Assembly: GCA_012797575.1 (NCBI GenBank)
Contig: JAAZOW010000082.1
Location: forward strand, 1-5,067
DNA: 5,067 nucleotides
Reading direction: 5' to 3'
DNA from: Methanomicrobiales archaeon
GTDB lineage: Archaea; Halobacteriota; Methanomicrobia; Methanomicrobiales; Methanoculleaceae
Shown: positions 1 through 5,067 of the stretch, piece by piece
How the letters are laid out: the number at the start of each line of letters is the position of its first letter
Numbering within the stretch: position 1 is the stretch's first letter
Program-made: the position numbers and the translations under genes
Notes under the pieces: generated by a model
Told to the model about the DNA's origin: nothing
The model's input: only the letters and a program-made list of their open reading frames with translations
The model's database searches: none

Positions 1-117
1 CCAGGTGTTATGGATAAGGAGGACGCGGCAGACGTCCGCAGGGTTCTCAACCGACTCGGGATCGCGATCGATGTGCACTTGGGCATACCCGATCCCGACG
101 CTGGCAAATATGACTGA
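1..117 (+). CDS. C-terminal end of an unrecognised upstream gene (partial)
   Basis: Reading from base 1, this frame gives 38 codons and ends at TGA 115-117. The peptide begins PGVMDKEDAADVRRVLNRLG and ends in a Pro/Asp-rich tail, DPDAGKYD. It looks like real coding sequence: third positions are GC-rich, codons are like those of the gyrase genes (GAC, GTC, CTC, ATC), and an amphipathic helix (about DKEDAADVRRVLNRL) is followed by a hydrophobic strand (GIAIDVHLGI). I do not recognise the family and assign no function. The in-frame ATG at 10-12 could be a start, but the only Shine-Dalgarno-like bases (AGGTG, 3-7) lie too close to it, so a gene entering from outside the window is more likely. It is on the same strand as gyrB, 265 bases upstream, and a separate transcription unit seems likely given the promoter-like DNA between them. 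Confidence 0.55.
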   Translation, partial: PGVMDKEDAADVRRVLNRLGIAIDVHLGIPDPDAGKYD

Positions 118-284
118 CGGAAGCACCTTCACCCCCTATGCTGGCGATGATCGGTGCTGCGCACAGAGGCGCTCCAATCTCCGGTATCTTCCCTCCCAGA
201 GCCCGGCGCACGCACTTCTTCGGGGATCGACCCGCAGAGAAAGTTCGCCGCATCGGGTGCTGTCAGAAACGCCTGGAACTGAGA

Positions 285-332
285 GATTATCGAAAGCCAT
301 ACACTATAAGTGCCTATACGACCAATATAGAC
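285..332 (+). promoter_or_regulatory. Candidate TATA-type promoter region of the gyrBA operon
   Basis: About 50 to 100 bases before gyrB the sequence shifts from GC-rich to AT-rich. It contains CGAAAG (291-296), which resembles an archaeal BRE, then CACTATAAG (302-310), CCTATACG (313-320) and CCAATATAG (322-330). In archaea transcription starts about 25 bases after the TATA box, so these candidates would put the start at about 330-355, with a short leader before ATG 383. No single box matches the consensus well, and I see no good bacterial -35/-10 pair, so the exact element is uncertain. Confidence 0.35.
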
Positions 333-358
333 TGTGAGTTTTGCTGTGATTCAAGACA

Positions 359-373
359 CCGCTCGTTTAGCGG
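359..373 (+). promoter_or_regulatory. Small hairpin running into the gyrB Shine-Dalgarno
   Basis: CCGCT (359-363) and AGCGG (369-373) form a perfect 5-base inverted repeat around the 5-base loop CGTTT. The 3' arm contains the first two G of the GGAGG ribosome binding site, so in the mRNA the fold would compete with ribosome binding. The stem is short, and a regulatory role is inference only. Confidence 0.25.
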
Positions 374-377
374 AGGT
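372..377 (+). promoter_or_regulatory. gyrB ribosome binding site
   Basis: GGAGGT lies 5 bases before ATG 383 and complements the anti-Shine-Dalgarno end of 16S rRNA. It supports ATG 383 as the gyrB start. Confidence 0.8.
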
Positions 378-382
378 CATAG

Positions 383-2353
383 ATGACTGACACCTACAAT
401 GCTTCCCATATTACGGTACTTGAGGGCCTACGACCCGTGCGCGAACGTCCTGCCATGTACATCGGAAGCACGGAAGCCCGGGGCCTGCACCACCTGATCT
501 ACGAGGTTGTGGACAACGCCGTAGACGAGGCTCTCGCCGGGTTCTGCGACCTGATACTGGTGACCATCAACCGGGACGGTTCAGTCACGGTAGAGGATAA
601 CGGACGTGGCATCCCCGTCGATATCATGCCCCATTACGGCAAGAGTGCTCTTGAGATCGTCCTCACGGTGCTCCATGCCGGTGGTAAGTTCGATAAGAAT
701 ACCTACCAGGTCTCCGGTGGCCTGCACGGCGTCGGCGTATCGGTGGTCAACGCCCTCGCAGCCTGGTTTGACGCGACGGTCTTTCGGGACGGCAACATAT
801 ATCGGATGGGGTTCCGGCAGGGGCTCGTTGCAAAGCCGCTCGTAGGCCGTCCGGAGTCTGAACAGGAGATGGTGCTCCGGTATGAGGAGCGCTACGGCAT
901 ATCACCCGGACGGCCTCTGGACTATGAACGCCTCCAGGGCACCCGGATAACGTTCCAGCCTGACCGCACAATATTCGAGACGGTCGAGTTCGATTATGAT
1001 ATGCTGGAACACCGGCTCCGTGAGCTTGCCTACCTCAACAGCGGCCTTACAATCAATCTCCGGGATGAGCGCACCGGGGACTCCGCCACCTTCTGCTTCG
1101 AGGGCGGTATCAAGGAGTTTGTCACCCGAATCGGTGAGGGGAAGGAGAAGCTCCATGCCGATGTGATCTACTTCCAGAGAAGCGACCCTGAAAGCCTTGT
1201 CGAAGTCGATGTGGCCCTGCAGTATAACGACTCATACTCAGAGATGGTCTACACCTACGTCAACAGCGTGAATACCCGGGAAGGCGGCACCCACCTCGAG
1301 GGCTTCCGGAGCGCCATCACCCGTGCCATCAATAGCGCCGCCCGCAGGAACAATCTTCTCAAGAGTACTGACGCCCAGATCCGGGGCGAAGATGCCCGGG
1401 AAGGGCTTGCTGCCGTTGTCAGCACCCGGGTCGCTGAACCCCAGTTTGAGGGGCAGACAAAGACACGCCTTGGGAACAGCAATGTCCGGGGCATCGTTGA
1501 TTCGCTCGTCTACTCATCGCTCATCGAGTACTTCGAGGAGCATCCAAGGACCCTCCAGGTGATCGTGGATAAAGCGATGGCAGCGGCACGGGCTCGGGAA
1601 GCCGCTCGGAAGGCGCGTGAGCTCGCCCGCCGGAAGAGCACGCTTGAGGCGATCGGGCTACCCGGGAAGCTCGCAGACTGCCAGGAGCGCGATCCGGCAA
1701 AGAGCGAACTCTATATCGTGGAGGGAGATTCAGCGGGTGGTTCCGCGAAACAGGGCCGGGACCGAAAGTTCCAGGCCATCCTCCCCCTGCGAGGAAAGAT
1801 CCTGAACGTCGAGAAGGCATCGGAGCACCGGATCCTGAAGAATGCCGAGATTCAGGCGCTGGTATCGGCAATCGGCACCGGAATCGGCGACAACTTTGAC
1901 ATCGAACGGGCCCGGTATCACCGGGTTATACTGATGACCGATGCGGATGTGGATGGTGCGCATATCCGAACCCTCCTTCTCACGTTCTTCTACCGATATA
2001 TGACGGAGTTGGTCAAGAGCGGTTACATCTACATAGCCCAACCCCCCCTCTACCGGGTTGCAAAAGGCCGGCAGGAGCGTTACGCCTACCGGGAGGAGGA
2101 GATGCGGGATATCGTCGAAGAGTGGGGCGAGAAGGGTGTCGCGATCCAGCGGTACAAGGGTCTTGGTGAGATGAACGCCGATCAGCTCTGGAACACCACG
2201 ATGGACCCGGAGAACCGGGTGCTCAAGCAGGTGCTGATCGAGGATGCTGTCTATGCCAACGAGATATTCGAGAAGCTGATGGGGGAGAGTGTGGATGCCC
2301 GGAGGGACTTCATCCGCCGGCACGCAAAGGAGGTGATCAACCTTGACGTCTAA
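383..2353 (+). CDS. gyrB: DNA gyrase subunit B (GyrB)
   Basis: ATPase subunit of type IIA topoisomerase gyrase, 656 residues, cytoplasmic; with GyrA it introduces negative supercoils using ATP. The GHKL ATPase domain (about 5-225) has EVVDNAVDEA with catalytic Glu41, Mg-binding Asn45, Asp72 in EDNGRGIP, and the ATP lid SGGLHGVGVS (111-120). The transducer domain (about 226-400) carries PQFEGQTK, with Lys360 reaching the ATP gamma-phosphate. The TOPRIM domain (about 441-556) has VEGDSAGGSAKQGRDR with Glu447, PLRGKILNVEKA (468-479), and MTDADVDGAH with Asp520, Asp522 and Asp524 for metal. The tail has the QRYKGLGEMNADQLW motif (589-603), which contacts GyrA. Arg141, Gly186 and Thr187 match the coumarin-contact positions. 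It lacks the roughly 165-residue insert of enterobacterial GyrB but has about 23 extra residues between 154 and 185. ATG 383 has GGAGGT upstream and gives the usual short N-terminus. Its last 11 bases overlap gyrA. ParE is the alternative, but the adjacent GyrA has a clear GyrA box. Confidence 0.98.
   Translation: MTDTYNASHITVLEGLRPVRERPAMYIGSTEARGLHHLIYEVVDNAVDEALAGFCDLILVTINRDGSVTVEDNGRGIPVDIMPHYGKSALEIVLTVLHAGGKFDKNTYQVSGGLHGVGVSVVNALAAWFDATVFRDGNIYRMGFRQGLVAKPLVGRPESEQEMVLRYEERYGISPGRPLDYERLQGTRITFQPDRTIFETVEFDYDMLEHRLRELAYLNSGLTINLRDERTGDSATFCFEGGIKEFVTRIGEGKEKLHADVIYFQRSDPESLVEVDVALQYNDSYSEMVYTYVNSVNTREGGTHLEGFRSAITRAINSAARRNNLLKSTDAQIRGEDAREGLAAVVSTRVAEPQFEGQTKTRLGNSNVRGIVDSLVYSSLIEYFEEHPRTLQVIVDKAMAAARAREAARKARELARRKSTLEAIGLPGKLADCQERDPAKSELYIVEGDSAGGSAKQGRDRKFQAILPLRGKILNVEKASEHRILKNAEIQALVSAIGTGIGDNFDIERARYHRVILMTDADVDGAHIRTLLLTFFYRYMTELVKSGYIYIAQPPLYRVAKGRQERYAYREEEMRDIVEEWGEKGVAIQRYKGLGEMNADQLWNTTMDPENRVLKQVLIEDAVYANEIFEKLMGESVDARRDFIRRHAKEVINLDV
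2327..2338 (+). promoter_or_regulatory. gyrA ribosome binding site inside the gyrB coding end
   Basis: AAGGAGGTGATC is a 12-base perfect complement of the conserved 3' end of 16S rRNA (GATCACCTCCTT). GGAGG lies 9 bases before TTG 2343. The same bases encode GyrB residues Lys-Glu-Val-Ile (649-652). The in-frame TGA at 2334-2336 lies within it, so gyrA cannot start further upstream. The strong site fixes the weak TTG as the start. Confidence 0.9.
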
Positions 2354-4769
2354 GGGAGTCATCCCGGTCAACATCGAAGAGGAGATGAAGTCATGCTACA
2401 TCGATTACGCGATGAGCGTGATCATCGGTCGCGCCATCCCTGACGTGAGAGACGGCTTAAAACCGGTCCACCGGCGCACCCTCTACGCCATGTGGGAGAT
2501 GGGCAACGCGAGCGATAAGCCCCATAAGAAGAGTGCCCGTGTTGTCGGAGACGTGATGGGGAAGTATCATCCCCACGGTGACTCAGCCATCTACGATACG
2601 CTGGTGAAGATGGCGCAGCCCTTCACCTACCGCTACATGCTGGTGGACGGTCAGGGGAACTTCGGGTCAATCGATGGGGATTCCGCCGCGGCGATGCGGT
2701 ATACCGAGGCGAGGCTCACGAAGTTCTCGGAAGAGATCCTGGTTGACATCAACAAGGAGACCGTCGACTTCTCCCCCAACTTCGATGAATCACTTCAGGA
2801 GCCAACCGTCCTCCCGGCACGGGTCCCAAACCTCCTCGTGAATGGGTCGAGCGGGATCGCGGTGGGTATGGCAACGAATATGCCACCCCACAACCTCGGG
2901 GAGGTCTGTGAGGCGATCTGCCGCACCATCGATGATCCTGGGATATCCACGGAAGAGTTGATGCAGATCATGCCCGGTCCTGACTTCCCGACCGGCGGGG
3001 TCATCATGGGGATCGGAGGGGTCAGGGATGCCTACCTCACCGGGCGCGGGAGGTGTGTCGTCAGGGGGATCGCAGAGATCGAGGAGGGACGGACTGTGCA
3101 GATCGTCATAACCGAGATCCCCTTCCAGGTGAATAAGGCTCGTTTGATTGAGCATATCGCAGACCTTGTCCGCGACAAAAGGGTCGAGGGGATCAGCGAT
3201 ATCCGCGACGAGTCGGATCGGGACGGCATGAGGATCGTGATCGATCTCCGGAAGGGTATCGCACCTCAGGTCGTCTTGAACTACCTCTACAAGCACACCG
3301 CGCTTGAGTCCACCTTCGGCATCATCAACCTCGCCATCGTCGACCGCCAACCTCGCGTCTTAAACCTGAAAGAGCTCATCCACGAGTTCCTCAAGCACCG
3401 GGTGGAAGTCGTCCGACGGCGGACTGAGTTTGATCTCAGAAAGGCCGAAGAGCGTATGCATATCCTCCGTGGTCTCCTTGTGGCCCTCGACAACATCGAT
3501 GCCGTCGTTGCCACCATCAGGGCGTCAGGGACGACCGGAGAGGCACAAGAAGCGTTGGTAGCAAAGTTTGCCCTTGACGTGGTGCAGGCGGACGCGATCC
3601 TCTTGATGCAGCTCCGGAGGCTTGCGGCGCTTGAACAGCAGAAGATCCTGGATGAGCGTGATGTCCTTGCCGAAGAGATCGGGCGGCTCACTGCGATCCT
3701 TGCGAGTGAGGCGAGCATACTCGCTGAGGTCAGGAAAGATCTCGTCGAGGTCAGTGCCCGTTACGGCGACGAGCGGAGGACCCGGATCGGGCGCGCGGTT
3801 GGAACTTTCGACAAAGAGGATCTCATCGAGGATAAACCGATGCTCGTCTCGATCACCTCCTCAAACTACATCAAGAGGATCGACCTCGATACCTACCGGA
3901 AACAGAGACGTGGAGGCCGTGGTGTCATCGGGATGGCCACAAAAGATGACGATGGAGTCGAGAACGTCTTCGCCGCGAGTATGCACGATTACCTTCTCTG
4001 CTTCACCGATAGAGGGAGGATCTACTGGCTGAAGGTCTACGATCTCCCTGAGGGGGAGCGGACAAGCAAGGGCAAGGCAATCGTCAACCTCTTAAATCTC
4101 AGCGCCGACGAACGGGTGACCACGGTGATCCCGGTCAGGGAGTTTGCCCCCGATCATTACCTCTTCTTTGCGACAAGGGGTGGAACGGTTGCAAAGGTGG
4201 CGCTTGATGAGTTTTCACGGCCCCGGCAGACCGGGATAAACGCCATCAATCTCCGCGATGGTGACGAGCTTGTGGATGTGAAGAAGACCGATGGAGACCA
4301 GGAACTTGTCCTGACGACGCGGTTCGGGCAGAGTCTCCGGTTCCATGAGGAGGTTGTCCGCGTGGTCCACCGCAACGCCATGGGGGTGCGGGGGATCCGG
4401 CTCCGCCACGGCGATGCCCTGCAGGCCGTATCCCTGGTCGAGAAGGATCATCTCCTCACCATCACCGAGCAGGGATACGGGAAGCGGACGGAGTTTGATG
4501 AATTCCGCAGCTACGGCAGGGGCACGATGGGTGTGCGCAACATCGTCACCGATGCCCGGGCCGGGAGCGTCGTGGGGTCGATGGCGGTCTCTGACGACGA
4601 TGAGATAATCGTGATGAGTGAGTCTGGAATTGTCATCAGAACGAAGGTCTCCGAGATCTCGATCCAGAAGCGCAACACACGTGGCGTCTGGGTCATGAGG
4701 CCCGATGAGGGTGACCGGGTCATCGGGTTTACCATCCTTGACTCCGGTGAGGACGGCGAGGCGAGCTGA
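2343..4769 (+). CDS. gyrA: DNA gyrase subunit A (GyrA), TTG start
   Basis: DNA cleavage and wrapping subunit of gyrase, 808 residues (875 in E. coli). The winged-helix domain (about 30-150) contains the quinolone region KYHPHGDSAIYDTLVKMAQP with Ser81 and Asp85 (E. coli Ser83 and Asp87) and AAAMRYTEARL with Arg119 and catalytic Tyr120, which forms the phosphotyrosine link to DNA. The tower has NGSSGIAVGMATN (168-179), with Ile172 matching the DNA-intercalating Ile174 of E. coli. A long coiled-coil region spans about 340-480. The C-terminal six-bladed pinwheel (about 497-800) holds a canonical GyrA box QRRGGRG at 521-527 (3903-3923), which separates gyrase from ParC/topoisomerase IV. Degenerate box-like turns recur in later blades (for example SKGKAI, MGVRGI, GTMGVRN, NTRGVW). 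The tail is short and acidic (DSGEDGEAS). The TTG is chosen because a stop lies two codons upstream, a 12-base ribosome binding site precedes it, and the next ATG (Met15) would lose the conserved PVNIEEE. It overlaps gyrB by 11 bases, so coupled translation is likely. Confidence 0.98.
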   Translation: MTSKGVIPVNIEEEMKSCYIDYAMSVIIGRAIPDVRDGLKPVHRRTLYAMWEMGNASDKPHKKSARVVGDVMGKYHPHGDSAIYDTLVKMAQPFTYRYMLVDGQGNFGSIDGDSAAAMRYTEARLTKFSEEILVDINKETVDFSPNFDESLQEPTVLPARVPNLLVNGSSGIAVGMATNMPPHNLGEVCEAICRTIDDPGISTEELMQIMPGPDFPTGGVIMGIGGVRDAYLTGRGRCVVRGIAEIEEGRTVQIVITEIPFQVNKARLIEHIADLVRDKRVEGISDIRDESDRDGMRIVIDLRKGIAPQVVLNYLYKHTALESTFGIINLAIVDRQPRVLNLKELIHEFLKHRVEVVRRRTEFDLRKAEERMHILRGLLVALDNIDAVVATIRASGTTGEAQEALVAKFALDVVQADAILLMQLRRLAALEQQKILDERDVLAEEIGRLTAILASEASILAEVRKDLVEVSARYGDERRTRIGRAVGTFDKEDLIEDKPMLVSITSSNYIKRIDLDTYRKQRRGGRGVIGMATKDDDGVENVFAASMHDYLLCFTDRGRIYWLKVYDLPEGERTSKGKAIVNLLNLSADERVTTVIPVREFAPDHYLFFATRGGTVAKVALDEFSRPRQTGINAINLRDGDELVDVKKTDGDQELVLTTRFGQSLRFHEEVVRVVHRNAMGVRGIRLRHGDALQAVSLVEKDHLLTITEQGYGKRTEFDEFRSYGRGTMGVRNIVTDARAGSVVGSMAVSDDDEIIVMSESGIVIRTKVSEISIQKRNTRGVWVMRPDEGDRVIGFTILDSGEDGEAS

Positions 4770-5067
4770 TGCCCCCGGCCCTCCCGGGCTTCGCTCACGG
4801 AGTATCTGGTCGCAGGGGATGAGCGCGCCCGGAGGAGGCTACCGGACCCGATCACATCATCCCGACCGGAGCCCTTCCCCGATCTGCGAAGGCTTCCCCC
4901 CTGTCAGCATTTCTCCTCGAAATCGTGGCAGATGCTCTGCTCCCCGCTCCAGGGCAGCGCCACGGTTGAGTGACTTTCCGTGAAGCAGAGTATCCCCGCT
5001 CTCGATATGCCGGCATCTCCCACCCCGCCCTCTCCCCGGGCAGCGTGGCACCAGAGAAGCCAGAGGA
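4770..5067. other. C-rich downstream stretch without a convincing gene
   Basis: There are 298 bases from the gyrA stop to the window end. No T-run of the kind that ends archaeal transcripts is visible, and there is no tRNA or repeat array. A weak GC hairpin (CCCGG 4774-4778 with CCGGG 4784-4788) lies just after the stop. Several frames are open but unsupported. The gyrA frame stays open for 67 codons past its TGA (to TGA 4971-4973). The +2 frame 4823-4969 contains a segment recalling histidinol dehydrogenase. A minus-strand frame from 5065 to a TGA at 4904-4906 (53 codons) has GC-rich third positions and could be the end of a convergent gene entering from the right. None has a ribosome binding site plus start that I can support, and they overlap each other, so at most one is real. 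Confidence 0.5.

Noticed and set aside
154..164. Small inverted repeat GTGC-TGC-GCAC as an operator
   Set aside because: Four-base arms are expected by chance in DNA of this composition, and it is far from the promoter candidates.
47..253. Minus-strand open frame of 68 codons in the upstream intergenic region
   Set aside because: A short stretch looks protein-like, but it overlaps the better-supported upstream coding end, has Cys/Arg-rich ends and no identifiable domain.
110..337. Plus-strand frame starting at ATG 110, overlapping the stop of the upstream gene
   Set aside because: No Shine-Dalgarno, a Ser/Arg-rich low-quality product, and it runs through the probable promoter.
138..386. Plus-strand open frame of 82 codons whose stop overlaps the gyrB start as ATGA
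   Set aside because: The overlap looks like translational coupling, but there is no ribosome binding site before 138, codon use is not gene-like, and its end is the translated promoter and ribosome binding site region of gyrB.
1730..2374. Minus-strand open frame of 214 codons antisense to the end of gyrB
   Set aside because: It lies entirely opposite conserved TOPRIM and tail codons of gyrB except for a few bases in gyrA; the GC-rich codon bias explains the openness. No ribosome binding site or recognisable domain.
2790..3350. Minus-strand open frame of 186 codons antisense to gyrA
   Set aside because: Asp/Pro-rich product typical of a reverse reading of a GC-rich gene, fully inside the conserved GyrA breakage domain; no family features.
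4774..4788. GC hairpin right after the gyrA stop as an intrinsic terminator
   Set aside because: Only a 5-base stem with no following T-run, so it fits neither a bacterial intrinsic nor an archaeal T-rich terminator.

Overview
The window holds a complete DNA gyrase operon, gyrB (383-2353) followed by gyrA (2343-4769), both on the + strand. It is flanked by the last 38 codons of an unrecognised upstream gene (1-117) and by a 298-base downstream stretch with no convincing gene. The DNA is GC-rich, and the gyrase codons favour CTC, ATC, GAG, CGG and CCG. Close gyrB-gyrA coupling, a compact GyrB without the large insert of enterobacteria, a GyrA of only 808 residues and the TATA-like, AT-rich upstream segment suggest a GC-rich methanogenic euryarchaeon of the Methanomicrobiales (Methanoculleus-like). 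That assignment is inference from style and recollection of the group; nothing in the window rules out a bacterium.

Layout. Bases 1-117 encode a C-terminus rich in Asp and Val that ends at TGA 115-117. Bases 118-382 are the intergenic region. Its last ~100 bases are clearly more AT-rich and carry three TATA steps about one helical turn apart (305, 315, 326), a plausible promoter zone. A small hairpin there runs into the gyrB ribosome binding site. gyrB starts at ATG 383. gyrA starts at a TTG inside the end of gyrB (11-base overlap), behind a 12-base Shine-Dalgarno sequence that is also coding sequence for GyrB. After the gyrA stop the DNA is C-rich, with open but unconvincing frames on both strands. 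One of these faintly recalls a histidinol dehydrogenase motif.

Function. GyrB supplies the ATPase and the TOPRIM metal site; GyrA supplies the DNA-cleaving tyrosine and the DNA-wrapping C-terminal pinwheel with its GyrA box. Together they form the A2B2 enzyme that introduces negative supercoils using ATP. All catalytic residues I checked are present in both, so the enzyme should be active, and the residues contacted by quinolones and coumarins look like the sensitive type. I see no undescribed system here. The points most worth a second look are the design of the gyrA start, a ~23-residue insertion in the GyrB ATPase domain, the phased TATA steps, and possible gene remnants downstream.
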